Assembly (NCBI RefSeq): GCF_902686445.1
Contig: NC_062213.1
Span: 3,283,241-3,347,240 of the forward strand
Direction: 5' to 3'
DNA: 64,000 nucleotides
Origin: Sciurus carolinensis
Taxonomy: Eukaryota; Chordata; Mammalia; Rodentia; Sciuridae
A program made the translations under genes and the position numbers. This document shows, piece by piece, positions 25,801-36,910 of the stretch (positions are counted from its first letter, which is position 1; the number at the start of each line of letters is the position of its first letter). The notes beneath the pieces were generated by a model, which had not been told where the DNA came from, did not search any database, and saw only the letters and a list, made by a program, of their open reading frames with translations.

Positions 25801-27656
25801 TTATTTTTCATCCACTTCTGGGCTTTTTAATCGCGTGCACCTTTGCCTGTACGCATTTGGCAGAGCCAAGCCCTCCTGTGCACAAATACATATTATTCTG
25901 TTATGAATTCTTGTAGCTCACATGCAGATTCTTCTGGATTTTCTGCATACAAAACCCATGTCAGCTGTGTGTAATGAGAGTTTTTAGTTCTTCCTTCCTA
26001 ACCCTTGGTATGTTTTCTTTCTTTTCCTTGCTTTCTGGCCACGACTATTACCTCCAGCATGATGTGATGCTGGGTAGATGTGTCATCAGATTGTTCAGAA
26101 TACTTCCTCATGACGTAATGTGATAGAACCTGTAGTGATAGCATCGTTATATTCTTGATATTAGTTGTCTGAGAATTGATGGTCTCTTTTCAGGGAGCTT
26201 TTGGTATCCTCAGTCCTCTGTTGTATTTCACTTTTTATCTTCTGCTGCTCTTTACTGTCTTTTGCCTTCTGTTATTTCTTGATTTAATGGGCTATTTTCT
26301 AATTTCTTTCTTTCATTTGCAGCCCAGTATTTGCATTTTAGGCTATTAATTTCCCTCTACTCACACCTTTAGCTGCCCTCTGTTACATTTTAATACATTG
26401 TGTTTTAGTCACTTCAGAGATTTTCCAGTTGTGATGATTTCTGTTCTGAACAATGAATAATTTAGAAATATGTTGATGAATTTCTGACATATGGTGGATT
26501 TTCCAGTTTCTAGTGTAATTCCTCAAGGTCAGAAGATATAATCTTACCTGACTTCAGCCCCTAAAATAGAGACTCCCCTGGTGCTTCAGTGTGCCACAAA
26601 TGTTTATAAACATTCTTTATGCTCTTGGAAAGAAAGTATATTCTGCACTTAGTGCAGTGTTTGTGTCAGTGAGGCGGAGTGGGTTGTTTAACTCTTCCCA
26701 TTCCTGTTTCCACTAACTTTGTGGTTGGTATATTGAACTCTCCCTCTGTGATCATGGTGCACACCCATCTACAATTGCTGTGCTTTTCATTTTCTTAGTG
26801 GACTTTTTTTTCCTTCGGAGGCTTGGTGTGACCACAAGTGCCTATGCACCAGTGTTCATTTATATCTTATTCAGGAAACAGGTGAAGTCCCAGGTCCCAT
26901 TAGTGTGGTCTTAGTGTCAGGCACGTTCAGAGTGCTGTGGGAAGCATTGGTGTGAGCTGATAGCCCCTGCCCTCCAGCCGTGGGTGGGCAGTTGGCTGTG
27001 CTGCCCTTCCCTGGGACTAGAGCCTGGTCCCTAGGGAGCCTGTATTCTGATGGATGGGGTTGGCAAGTCTGCTTCCATGCCTCCCTGCTCCCGGGAGCAA
27101 GAACTTTCCAGCTCTCCTGTGTGGTACGGAGTAGGAGCTGGGGTCAGGGAGACACAGGCAGGAGGGGCTACCTGGCAGGTGAGAGGAAGGCAGGACTGTG
27201 TATGGACCTCTCAGCTAACAGCCTCACCACTGAAACCCAGCAGAGACTCCCTTCCCCGCAACCCTCATGCTGTGCTCTCTTCTCTTGCAGTATGTCCACC
27301 ACAGCCCCGGGCACTCCAAGCGCGGGTTTGGCATCGACTGTGCCATCCTCTCCTGCCAGGTCTACATCTCCCAGATCCTGGTGGCATCTGCCCTTGGGGG
27401 TGTGGTTGACGCCGTGGGAACTGTGCGTGTCATCCCCATGGTGGCCTCCGTGGGCTCTTTCCTGGGCTTCCTGACGGCCACGTTCCTGGTGATCTACCCC
27501 GAGGTGTCAGAGGAGGCCAAGGATGAGCAGAAAGGCCTGTCCTCCCAGCCTGCCACAGAAGGCGAAGGCCGTGGGGGCAGCGAGAAGCCCAGCGTCCTGA
27601 AGCTGTCGCGGAAGGAGGGCCTGCAGGGGCTGGTGGAGACCGAGTCTGTGGTCTGA
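19645..27656 (+). CDS. SLC45A4: SLC45A4, solute carrier family 45 member 4 (six 3' coding exons, 5' part outside window)
   Basis: This is a membrane transporter of the SLC45 branch of the major facilitator superfamily. The six exons join in phase (189, 180, 1022, 100, 212 and 366 nt) to give 688 residues and a stop. Against a usual length near 768 residues, about 80 N-terminal residues, including helix 1, are missing. Counting the first full codon (L at 19,647) as residue 1, I see the loop 2-3 signature WGRRRPF at 35-41 and hydrophobic segments compatible with helices 2-12. Approximate helix positions are 5-25, 42-62, 76-92, 118-137, 150-171, 431-449, 474-497, 512-531, 534-556, 582-605 and 613-636. 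A cytoplasmic loop of about 260 residues (172-430), rich in Ser and Arg, separates helices 6 and 7. Family knowledge: first reported as a proton-coupled sucrose/hexose carrier, later linked to polyamine transport and GABA formation. The identification rests on near-identity to the human protein as I remember it. Confidence 0.96.
19834..21340 (+). other. SLC45A4: SLC45A4 intron
   Basis: A GT-AG intron of 1.5 kb. A MIR-like remnant lies near 20,180-20,260 (reverse). Nothing else was recognised. Confidence 0.85.
20180..20260 (-). mobile_element. MIR SINE remnant, reverse
   Basis: gcacagaggcaaagggcctt and gcccgaggtcagctgcaggg match the complement of MIR. Confidence 0.5.
21341..21520 (+). CDS. 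SLC45A4: SLC45A4 coding exon (helix 4)
   Basis: The acceptor ctgtctag ends at 21,340 and the donor gtaatg starts at 21,521. The exon is 180 nt and begins and ends inside Gly codons (2 bases in, 1 base out). It carries helix 4 and the acidic stretch DFSADATEGP typical of SLC45 proteins. Confidence 0.95.
21521..21988 (+). other. SLC45A4: SLC45A4 intron
   Basis: A GT-AG intron of 468 bp with a C/T-rich stretch upstream of the acceptor. No feature was recognised inside. Confidence 0.85.
21989..23010 (+). CDS. SLC45A4: SLC45A4 large coding exon (helices 5-7 and central cytoplasmic loop)
   Basis: The acceptor ctaccag ends at 21,988 and the donor gtgagc starts at 23,011. This 1,022-nt exon encodes helices 5 and 6, the long loop, and helix 7. 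The loop holds an acidic first half and a basic second half with RRQAS (Ser at residue 343) and RSMS (Ser at residue 375), which look like kinase or 14-3-3 sites; that reading is inference. Its high GC content creates long false open frames on the opposite strand. Confidence 0.96.
23011..23691 (+). other. SLC45A4: SLC45A4 intron
   Basis: A GT-AG intron of 681 bp. The frame runs only eight codons past the donor. Nothing was recognised inside. Confidence 0.85.
23692..23791 (+). CDS. SLC45A4: SLC45A4 coding exon (helix 8)
   Basis: The acceptor ccgagcag ends at 23,691 and the donor gtaagg starts at 23,792. The 100-nt exon starts on a codon boundary and ends with the first base of a split Ala codon. 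It encodes an NST sequon (residues 467-469) just before helix 8, a possible glycosylation site in the loop between helices 7 and 8. Confidence 0.95.
23792..24607 (+). other. SLC45A4: SLC45A4 intron
   Basis: A GT-AG intron of 816 bp. Nothing was recognised inside. Confidence 0.85.
24608..24819 (+). CDS. SLC45A4: SLC45A4 coding exon (helices 9-10)
   Basis: The acceptor tctgcag ends at 24,607 and the donor gtgcgt starts at 24,820. The 212-nt exon completes the split Ala codon and ends on a codon boundary after Glu (HDIKE). It encodes helices 9 and 10, with the sequence SISYCPYALLG conserved in mammals. Confidence 0.95.
24820..27290 (+). other. SLC45A4: SLC45A4 last intron with antisense L1
   Basis: A GT-AG intron of 2.5 kb. 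Its middle (about 25,800-26,880) turns AT-rich and reads as a decayed reverse-oriented L1. The flanks look unique. Confidence 0.85.
25800..26880 (-). mobile_element. L1 fragment, reverse, decayed
   Basis: AT-rich reverse complement of L1 ORF2, with segments such as catctacaattgctgtgctt and gaaagtatattctgcactta. No intact frame. Boundaries approximate. Confidence 0.6.
27291..27656 (+). CDS. SLC45A4: SLC45A4 terminal coding exon (helices 11-12, C-tail, stop)
   Basis: The acceptor tcttgcag ends at 27,290. The exon starts with Tyr (YVHHSPG) in frame, encodes helices 11 and 12 and a hydrophilic tail ending ETESVV, and stops with TGA at 27,654-27,656. Confidence 0.96.
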   Translation, partial: YVHHSPGHSKRGFGIDCAILSCQVYISQILVASALGGVVDAVGTVRVIPMVASVGSFLGFLTATFLVIYPEVSEEAKDEQKGLSSQPATEGEGRGGSEKPSVLKLSRKEGLQGLVETESVV

Positions 27657-28933
27657 GCAGGCTGTCAGCACGTCCTCACGGAGGCCGTGGGCAGGGACTG
27701 TGCTGCCCTGTCCCCACGGTGCCTCCAGGGCAGCGCAGGCAGAGGTCCTTCTCAGAACACAGTCAGAATTCCTTAGTTGTAGGGTAGGTTTGAGCTTTTA
27801 GGCAAAAATATCACACTAATTACTTTTTCCACAAGTAAAAAAAAAAAAATCATTTGAAATCTTTTTTTTTTTAATTGAAAAAGATCTTTTAATTTCAGCT
27901 CTTTTATTCTGCAGGTATATTATTCTGCATGTTTTTAAATTGTAAAACACAGTATAGTCAATAAGCAATTTAGAAGAAAAGATATTGCATTTCTCAAATT
28001 ATAATTGAAAATGCAAAAACTCTGATGTCTTGGCATATCTGTCACACTATGTCAGAATCACAGTGCAGCTGATGGGGACATGCACTGGTGCCCACCGGCA
28101 TGGCCGTCCCACCAGGTCTCGTCACATCTTGTTGGTGCTGCAGCTGTTGGAGGGCATTTTTCTTTATGATTATTTTTAAGTTTTTTTCTCCTTCACAACG
28201 GTGGTTTTCCTAGAAGAACAGCGTCTCATCTCTTTCTCAGAGTTGGAGGATCGTGCCTGGGGCGAGCCTGTGCTGGGGCAGCTGCCGGTGCTGGTGGCCA
28301 CACCCCAGAGCTGGGCGGCCCAGAGGTGGCTGCTGGCAGGAGTGGCATCTGCAAGGGCTGCCTGCAGACACCACCCTGGGATGGACCGTCTAGATCAGCC
28401 GGCACCCCTGCGTGTCCTTGTCACCCCTGTCTGGCGCACCCTCCCAGGCTGGCGGCCCACAGGCTACTCCCGGTCGTCACCCTGGGGGCACTCTGTCCTC
28501 TACCATGTGCTGGGAGCCCTGGCCGGACTACCTCGAGTGCGGGCAGTGGCCTCGGCCCCCCCGCATGTCAGACTCTGCTGGACCTCGTCTGCCCCCTGGT
28601 GGCTTCCTCACTGCTCTCCCGCTCAGCACCGGAAGGGGAACAAGCCCAGGGAGAAGTGTGTCCTTTTCCAGGCCCCCGGTCCCGCGACTCAGCACAGTAT
28701 TTGTGGTTTCAGCAAAGAAGCAAACCTCGGGCTGTGGGGAAGAAGAGTCGTCAAGTTCAAGCTGCAGCTGTTTGGAAATGTTTTCAAACCACGGGCTCTT
28801 TAGTAAAAGCTAAGCAGTTTCTACTCTTGTTTGAAACGGTCCTCCCGGCTGGCCGAGGTCAGGAGAGGCGCCCACAGTCACAGGGAGTCAGACCGTTGCG
28901 CTCGCGCTGCCGCCCACGAGCTGCTTTTTAAAA

Positions 28934-28939
28934 AATAAA
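28934..28939 (+). promoter_or_regulatory. Candidate proximal poly(A) signal of SLC45A4
   Basis: AATAAA lies 1.3 kb after the stop, with a second copy at 29,047-29,052. The surrounding DNA is AT-rich. Its use cannot be judged from sequence alone. Confidence 0.35.
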
Positions 28940-31900
28940 GTACTTTAACACGCATGAGAATCATGCAGCAATATGATCATTCTAGAGCATATGTACACAT
29001 ATATTTATACACATATATATTTCAAGATGAAACGAAGCAGTTTTTAAATAAATTACTTGAATTTTCTGTGTACGTAAAGGAATGGCTGTGTCGATGTCCG
29101 CAGCAGGCCTCTGGTCTTGCTGTGTCACCTGCCACGGGTGACATTTTGTAGCTCGTATGTTTTGTGTCCAAGAGACAGTCCGGAGCCTGTCAATGGGCTG
29201 TGCTCAGGCTGAGGGGCGTTCCACCAGCCGAGGACAGGCTTCCAGCCCCAGACGCTTTCCGTGTGTCTCGAACCTGAGGACTCTTGGCACCTGGTGCTGG
29301 GACAGCCGAGGCCCACCGCTGGCAGCACCGCCGGCGTGCCGCCAGCCCCGCCCCAGCCAAGCCCTTCCTACTGGGCCTCCGTCCTTCTCTCAGGGTGATG
29401 GGCACTTCGGTGCAACTCGATTCTCTTTAGTGGCTTGGAGCTCGTCGCTGCCCCTTCCTGAGACTTCTGCCTGGGTCGTTGGCTGCAGCCTTGTCTTAGC
29501 TGGTCATTCTGCTTGTCCACCCGGTGACTAGGGAACAGGGAGGCCAGTAGTGCTGGATGGGCAGGGACTGATCTGAACCAAGAAGTGGAACAGCCAGACC
29601 CAGCACCAGGCCTAGCCAGGAGCTGCGCCCTGTGTCCACTGTCACCCATGCCATCTGAAACTGGTTCACCCACAGCTCTGCCTGGCTAAGGTGTGACTTT
29701 TAGGAGTGTGGGGGCTTGGGACGACCACCTGCAGAGTGTCGGCCCTAAGATCCTAGCCTTGACTGTGATCTGAATCGACCACAGAAGATGTCTGTGTTCC
29801 AGCACCAGCCTCGTGAGAAACCAGAAAGGAGCCAGCTGTCTGCCCCTAGTGACACCTGGCACAGCTGAGCTAAGCTGAGCTTAACTAGAGCTGTAGCCCT
29901 TGAGCTATTTGCCACCAGAGTCTGTTCCTATGGGCCTGGTCAGTGTGTAGGACCCTGGCTCAGTTCCTAGGGTCAGTGGTGGTCACTTTCCAGGTTCCCC
30001 ACGGTAGGTAGATGTGGGTGACCTGGAGCCCCAAGCTGTGGGCGCGGGTCTGGTCTGGGCACAGAAGGACTGAGTAGCCAAATCCTTGTGCCTTGGCCCC
30101 TCCCTGGGACGAGATGATTGCACCGTTGGACCAGCCTGAGGCTGTCAGCATTGGTGCCTGTTCTTAAGAGCTGAGGAGAAGGCCAGGCTGGCTGTGCCTG
30201 CTGCTTCAGGGGGCACACTGGCCTAGCGCTCTTGTGCCCCCCCCATACCTCAGACTCAGAAGGCAGGGGCAAGGTGGGAATGCTGCAGGCACCTCATCTG
30301 CGGCCTCTTAACTTGAAAGACCTGGGCCTAGGGGACTGGCAGGGCCTTGCAGGTGCCTGCCTGCTCATGGCACGTGCAGAGGACACGAGGTGGAGTGAGC
30401 CCTGTAGCACCCTCGGGTTTGGGCTGGGTCAGCCCCTGGCCACAGTGCCCCTGAGCACTCAGGGGAGCAGGGTTTCAGCAGCTGAGCGCTGTGTGATGCA
30501 TGTGGACTCCTTCCCCAAGTAGGGTAGCCTTGGTCTGATCTGCGTTTTTGTGTCCTCTAAAAAGTCAACTAGAGTAGAGAGTCTTACTCAGGTGCCTCTT
30601 AACATGTGGCAGAAGTTTCCAGCACAGGAATGCAGCTGGTAGGAAGGGGCGAAGCAGGCCTGGGCTGCTGTGGCAGCCTCCGCTGGCTCCCCGTGTTGGC
30701 AGAATGGCTCTGTGACAGGCTGGTAGCTGCAGAGCTGGCGGAGGGTGTGCTGTTCCCCTTCTCTTGGCCTGTGCAGGGGTCTTAGCTGTGCTGACATTGA
30801 TCACCACATTTAGACAGCTTTGGGGCCCCAGCCAGGGCCAGGCCCGGGGGAGGCACTGTGTCCAGTCATGTCCCCCGTGCGAGGCAGGACGGCTACACCC
30901 TCCTCAGATCAGCAGCAGCTTCTGGCAGGGCTCAGGATGCTTCTGGAAGGCTCTGGGTGGGAGAGGCAGCTCTGCGATGGCCGGCCAACACCTTGAGCCC
31001 CTGCTGCCCGTGGTGCCAGTGGCCCATTGAGGAGCACCGAGTCCAGCCACTCCTCGTGGCGTGTGTGGCCGTGACCCACCTCGTGGCTGTGCGCACTGGC
31101 ACTGGCTGGCCTCAGGAAGGAGGCGCTCCATCCCCCTGAGCTGCCGTCGCCTTTAGCCACCAGAACCAAGCGCGCGAGTCGCTGCCAGAAACAGCCTCAT
31201 CTGTCTTGGTGCATCTCAGGTCGCTTCGGAGACTCAAGTCTCCCTGCGCACGTCCAGCCTGTGTCCAGCTGGGCCTCCACAGGCCTATCAGGAGCGGCCT
31301 GCTTCCGAGAGCTCCTGGGGACTGCCAGCACCACCTGGGAGTGCTGTCCGCTCAGTTCCAGGTCGAACTGGTCCTGGCACAAGTGGTGCCTTGGGGCCAA
31401 GCCTCCGCAGCCCTGGCCGCCACCTCACGTGAAGCCAGCATCGCATCCTAGCCAGAGCCCTAGCCCGGGTGGCCCCTTGGTCTGCCCTTGCTCAGACCTC
31501 TAGGAGAGCCTGGGCCTCCTCCTGGGGGCTTCTACCGCCCTCCCTGGAGCTGATGCGGCGATCGCTGTGTGCGTCGGACTGAGACTGTCCTTCAGTAGCA
31601 GGATGGTCTGTCTGTCTGAAGTACCAACAGCAGAGAGACTCCCCAAGCCCCTCGGAACGCAACGATTTAGTTCCATTGTGAACTGGCCACAGGACAACTT
31701 CTTTATCAACTTATTAAGTTGGAACACTGTAATAGCTCTTGCTGATTTTAGCAATGGTTTGAGTGTGTGTTAAACACATGATGTTATATTTTATGAGGAA
31801 AAGGGATTATAAAGAGTAAAGTCACACGTGACTTAGTTTCTTCTCCCGTGTGCCTGCTCTCCGCAGAGCCTGGGTTTCCTTGTTCTTGACGACACTTCTT

Positions 31901-31984
31901 GCATGTGCAGGGCTGCAGCTCTGGCCTCCTGCAGAGGCACCTGTGCCGAGGCCGGCGCCCCACCTCTGTTACTCTGATACTCTG

Positions 31985-31990
31985 AATAAA
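31985..31990 (+). promoter_or_regulatory. Candidate distal poly(A) signal of SLC45A4
   Basis: AATAAA lies 4.3 kb after the stop codon, followed within 30 nt by a GT/T-rich stretch (gatgtgagtttctctg). This is the best end-of-gene signal between the stop and the intergenic L1. Confidence 0.55.
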
Positions 31991-33392
31991 CCTTCCCTCT
32001 GAGCTATCGATGTGAGTTTCTCTGTAATTTTCCCGTGGTTGCCCTCTGCCCTCCTTGGGCCTGAGGAGCAGGGAGAAAGGCTGCAGCCAGGGCTGAGAGT
32101 AGGGGTGGGCACCAGGAAGGCCTGTTTCCTGAGTCCCCTAGCTGCAGACCTGGGCCCACCTCTGAGGCCCCTGCTCTGCTTCTGCCTGCAGGTGAGGGCA
32201 CAGCTCTGCAGCCTGCCAGGCTCAGACCCCACCTTGAGGTCTGTTCCAGTGGGCTGGTGGTGGAGGGGCTGGAAGGTCGCAGACGCCCCCCGGAGAGAGC
32301 TTCTGAGGGAACCGAGGTCTGCTTGACCAGCCAAGCCAGAATGGGGGCAGTAGGTGACCCTTGGTGGCCCCTGATGCACACAGGGTCCTGGGGCAGAAAA
32401 CGCCATCTGGGTCTTCTGGCAACCCACAAAGAGGGCTGGCAATGTCACAGCCAGTTGGGAGCTGGTTGGATTTGAACCACAATGCACCCAGCTGCCGGGC
32501 GGGGTTGGGGGTTGGGGTCACAGAGCGACCCAAGGCCCTGACACGGCACGGGTCCACACCCCCAGGGTGGGTTTCTCTGGGCTGCTTCCCCTGGGCACGC
32601 CCATGTAGGGGACCCACGTGGCAGGACAGAGTGGGTCACACCAGCTGGGTGTGCATGAGACCCTGGGCACCCCCTACTGCACAGAGCTGTGGCCACACCT
32701 GGCCCAGAGGGTGCCGAGGGGGCCTCCTCTGCAGCACACCTCACACCCCAACTTGGGGAGACCCAGGTAGCACACCCAGAGGTCCAGGGAGCGCAACTCA
32801 AGCTCAGAGGGGACAAACAGGCTACCGAGTGGCAAGGAGCAATCAATCGTGCAGCCAACTGGTGCCCCAAGCCCCTTCCATCCTGCACCACCTTCACATC
32901 TTTGCACGTAAAATAATGTTAAAAATAAGTTTTTTGTTTTACAAAAATCAGACACTCTAGTTCTGCACTGTGCAGCTTCTGGGTTTGGCCACAGCCCTGT
33001 GCCTTTACCAGCTGCTTCGCATCACACATAGTTGGTTAGGGTTTTGTGCTTAGTTGAGGTTAGTTTACACACAGGAAAACCAACAGGTGTGGAGTATGCG
33101 ATTCTGTGCATTTCAAGAAATGGGTGACCTGTGGAACTGACTCCCACTGCTGAGGACCTAAGGATTCCCCCAAGTCCAGCCAGGCATGAATCCAACCACT
33201 TCGGTGAGTGCTACCTGTTCTGTGTCAGTGGTGAGTGAGTGGGTCTGTGTTTTCTTTTGTGTTCACCATTTTTTGTTATTTGTTTTTTTGTCTGTGTTCT
33301 CCAAAAGTCTTCATCTGCACTAGGTTGCAAAAATATTCTGTGTTAATTTCTAGAACTTCTGGTTTTACATTTATATCCATGAACATCCTTGG

Positions 33393-33420
33393 ATTAAATT
33401 TTATGTATTAAATTTTATGT
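33393..33420 (+). repeat. Perfect 14-bp tandem duplication
   Basis: The unit ATTAAATTTTATGT occurs twice in direct succession, within the antisense L1 area. Confidence 0.85.
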
Positions 33421-34242
33421 GTGGAGAAGTTTGAGCTTCTCTTTTCCACATCCTTCTCCTTTCTTCATTATCTAATTGTGGCAGCACTATTTATTGAACA
33501 GATTTTCTCACTGAAATGTCTGTTCAATACATGTCTTGAATTTTTTCTTTTTGTCCAGTCAACTGACTGCTGACTTGTGCTAGACCCTATGTTTCTGTTC
33601 TGTTGGTCTACTTCTCATGCTGAATCCTACATTATCTTAATTCCTGTAGATTTTTGGTAAAGACTTAAGATAATGTAATGTGAGTTCCCTATATCTGATC
33701 ATTTTTTAAAAGATGAATTCTTCTACCTGTCTTTCCCATGTGTTTTATAATTGAATTCTAATTTCATTTTTTTCAATTGTGTTAGGGTTTTCATTGGGAT
33801 TAAATTGAAGCTATTGGTCAATCTGGAGAAAACTAACTTCTACATGATATTCAATCATCCAATCCATGAACATGGTATATCTTTCATTCATTAAGGTCTT
33901 TTAAATTCTTTCAGCAATGTTTTCAAGGTTTCGGTGTACAGGTATTTCACATCTTTAAACTTATTTCTATTTGATGTGTTTTTAAAGCTATTGTAAGTAG
34001 TATTATAAATTCTCCCCATTGTCCACTGTTAGAATATAAAAATACAAGGATTATTGTACATTGACCTTGTATCCATCTGTCCTAAGTGGTTTTTCTCTAG
34101 TTTTTAGAATAGATTCTTTAGGATTTATGTAAGCACTCATGTTGTCTGTGAGAAAAGACAGTTTACCTCTTGCAGCTATCTTTATGCCCTGGAGTTTTTC
34201 TTTCTTTGCTGTGGCTGGTGCCTCCAGTATCATGCTGAAGGG

Positions 34243-34284
34243 AGCTCAGAGTTCTCTTTACAGGAAGTTGTGTTTACCACAAAG
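34243..34284 (+). repeat. 42-bp direct repeat within L1, copy 1
   Basis: Matches 34,777-34,818 with 3 differences, same orientation (core tttacaggaagttg, taccacaaag). Confidence 0.8.
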
Positions 34285-34776
34285 CATCCTTGCCACTTTC
34301 CCGATCTTAGGGGGAAGGAGTTAATCTTTCCCCATTAATATGGTGTTTACTGTATGCTTCTTATAGGTGCTTTTTATCTATCTTATGAGCTTCCTTTATT
34401 AGTTTCCAAGGTTTTTAAAATCATGAACTAATATTTTGTTTTTCTGCATTTAATGACATGCTCATTATGGTTTCTCTTTGTTCTAGTAATATGCTACATT
34501 GATTGATTTTGAATGTTAATTTAACCTATGTTTTCCAATTCCACCTGATTGTGATATATTAACCTTTTAAAATATTGCTGGATTCAGTTTGCTCATTTTT
34601 TTTGAGAACTTTGCATCTATATTCCTGAAAGAGGATTAATCTGTAATTTTTATTTTCCTGTCTTTGTCAGGTTTATTACAAGGTCATGCTGGTGTCCTAC
34701 AGTGAGCTAGCAAGTGTTCTCTCCTCTATTATTTCATACTTATGAGTTTGTTAGGATTTGCTGATAAAACCAACAG

Positions 34777-34818
34777 AGCTTAGAGTTTTCTTTACAGGAA
34801 GTTGTTTTTACCACAAAG
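34777..34818 (+). repeat. 42-bp direct repeat within L1, copy 2
   Basis: The second copy of the 34,243-34,284 unit, 534 bp downstream inside the same antisense L1 fragment. Confidence 0.8.
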
Positions 34819-35506
34819 TCAATTTCATTTGTAGATATACAACTATTTAGGTTTCCTATTCCTCCTGGTGTTGGTTTCATAGTTTTTCAAGAAATCCGCA
34901 CTTTCCACCTAAGTGAGCCATCTGCTCTCCTGTGATGTCTGCAAGGCCTTTGCCCCTTTCATTCCTGCTGTTGGCCATTTGTGTACATGTGTGTGCTCTC
35001 TCTAAATATGTGTTATATGTGCATTTTTTCCCTTGAGAATCTTGATAGTTTATTAGTCTTTACAGAATGAACTTTGGATTTGTTTTTTCCCTTTTGTTTA
35101 TTTTTATTTCCCTCCTGCCCCAGGACACAGGCTAAGAGGCAGGGGCTGCTGACTCTCAGAACCACCCGTCTCCAACCCCGTAAGAGCTAGAAGTCTGGCT
35201 GACAGGAACACCCCTCGGAGCCTGACCAGCCCTGAGGCCTCAGAAAACCACAAGACTTCTTGAATGAGGAGCGGGTGCACCCTGCCACCTGCCACTTGCT
35301 CTCAGTGCTGGAGCCAGGGTTCCCTGACGTGTCATGTGGGGACGGTGCTCCTAGATGTGGGCGTTCTGAGCACTACGCACAACAGTGCATCGAAAAAGCC
35401 TGGTGGGCCCTGGCCAGAGCCTGCTCTCCAGGGCAGCTGTGTGATGCGTGACCACGATGGGGCCTTAATTCCTCACAGTCCTGGAGGCTGCAGGTGTGAA
35501 ACTGAG

Positions 35507-35586
35507 GTGTGCGTGTTGGTGTGTACGCATGGGTGTGCGTGCATGTGGGTGTGGGGTGTGGGGGTGGGTGTGCGTGTGGGCATGGT
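35507..35586 (+). repeat. GT-rich purine-pyrimidine tract
   Basis: An imperfect run of gtgtgcgtg/gtgggtgtg units over about 80 bp. It is a simple repeat able in principle to adopt Z-DNA. Confidence 0.7.
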
Positions 35587-35872
35587 GGCCCACCCACTCT
35601 GAGGGCTCTGGGCCGAGCTCTCCTGCCCCTGTGAGCTCCTGTGGCTCCAGGCTGGCTTGGCTGGCTCTGCGCCCTCTGCTGCACCCACATGTGGCCTCTC
35701 CCTGTGTCCCTGTCCCCTCCTCCTCAGGCCACTTGCCAGTGCTCACATCTGAGATCCTTCATTACATCTACAAAGACACTTTCTCCAAATAAGGTTCAGA
35801 CGTGGCCATGTTTTCCTGATGTCATCCAACCCCCCCGCCAGGAGCTTTCTGCTTTACTTGATCTTTTTTCAT

Positions 35873-35985
35873 ATGCTCCCTCTGTGTCCAGCAACGAGGC
35901 CCAAACCTCCACACCACATTTCAGGAATGAAATCCCAATCACGGGATAAAAATATGCACAGGCCCTCCTTGCAAATGTTGACTTA
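35873..35985 (+). repeat. 113-bp direct repeat, copy A
   Basis: This is near-identical to 36,911-37,023: by my count 8 differences in 113 bp and no gaps. It lies in intergenic DNA just past the DENND3 poly(A) site. Confidence 0.9.
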
Positions 35986-36367
35986 GTGGGCAAAGCAGCC
36001 CTGGACAGTTCCTGGTGCCCAGCAGTGGACCCTGCTGCCATCAAGGTGCACTTTCCATCCCAGCCAGCGCCCAGCAAGGACCACTTGCGTAAGCGTGGTG
36101 GCCGCTCGCTGCAGCCCACTGTCCCCGACTCCTGTGCTTAGCATTTCTTCTTACATAAATGACGACCTTGTAAAAGCCTCTGGTTCTGCACTGGTTGTTT
36201 GAAGCACAGTCACTGCCACGTACAGTCTTGGAAATCATCACCACCAAGCCACAACAAAATAGCTTGTCTGCTGCTTGGAATGAACCAAGAGCAAATTCAA
36301 AATGGTCCTGCACTGCTTTGAAGATCTCTTCCACTGACTGGTGGCAGAAATAAACTGGACACCAGCA

Positions 36368-36385
36368 TTTATTAAATAATTTATT
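36368..36385 (-). promoter_or_regulatory. DENND3 poly(A) signals
   Basis: Two AATAAA hexamers on the minus strand (36,380-36,385 and 36,368-36,373), followed downstream on that strand by a T/GT-rich stretch. The length and position agree with the end of DENND3. Confidence 0.65.
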
Positions 36386-36910
36386 TTTCACACACTGAAA
36401 ATACCTGGTTCCATGTGGATTAAATAATCATTAATGTATTTCTGACAGACTTTCACTGTACATTTACACATGTTTACAAAAGTAAAACTCAACCCCTGGC
36501 CTCGGCCATCGGCCAAGTCCTCCTCGCAGACGTCAGGAGCACCCCAGAAGCACAGAGGAGCAGGGCTGTGGCCCCGGGCCTTCCTCTGAACCACGTTCCA
36601 GGACATTGTAAAGCTGGCGGCTCTGTAAAACCACACCTTGGGTACATTCTGACCAGGGATGTGGGTCTTCCAGAATGTAGATCCAGCCATGGTCTGGGGC
36701 TCGTGTTCACGTGGAGTCCCTGGTCTGCCAAAGCATGGCCCTCGTCCAGGAGGCCATGGACCCTGAGCAACCAATCAGCAGGCAAGATCTGGCATGGTGT
36801 CCAGCTGAAGTCCTGAAAGCCCAGGGAGAGTGCCCAGAGGCCCCATGGCCGAGCCCATGGGCAGGTCCACAGGGGACAGGCCACATGCCTTCATAATGTG
36901 CCATGGACAA

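Larger units (their letters stand above)
27657..31991 (+). other. SLC45A4: SLC45A4 3' UTR (probable extent)
   Basis: No gene-like frame is seen after the TGA at 27,654. The first 350 nt are AT-rich and include an A13 run facing a T11 run (27,837-27,872). AATAAA signals occur at 28,934, 29,047 and 31,985. The last is followed by a GT-rich stretch as expected for a cleavage site, and a 3' UTR of several kb would agree with the long human transcript. The distal end is inferred, and shorter isoforms are possible. Confidence 0.6.
33240..34900 (-). mobile_element. L1 fragment, reverse, decayed
   Basis: Reads as the complement of the 3' half of L1 ORF2: gttctgttctgttggtctac, tattgtacattgaccttgta and cactcatgttgtctgtgaga match known L1 stretches. 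No intact frame. It contains a 42-bp internal duplication. Confidence 0.7.
31991..36364. other. Intergenic region between convergent SLC45A4 and DENND3
   Basis: About 4.4 kb between the two inferred poly(A) sites. It holds unique GC-rich DNA to about 33,000, a decayed antisense L1 from about 33,240 to 34,900, a GT-rich tract at 35,507-35,586, an older interspersed repeat around 35,450-35,830, and the first copy of the 113-bp direct repeat. No coding gene is supported. Confidence 0.7.

Noticed and set aside
28201..28931. Two overlapping frames of about 200 codons after the SLC45A4 stop
   Set aside because: They lie in the inferred 3' UTR, overlap each other in different frames and resemble no known protein.
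31969..32960. Frames of 172-199 codons on both strands in intergenic DNA
   Set aside because: They overlap on opposite strands in GC-rich DNA with no splice or domain evidence.
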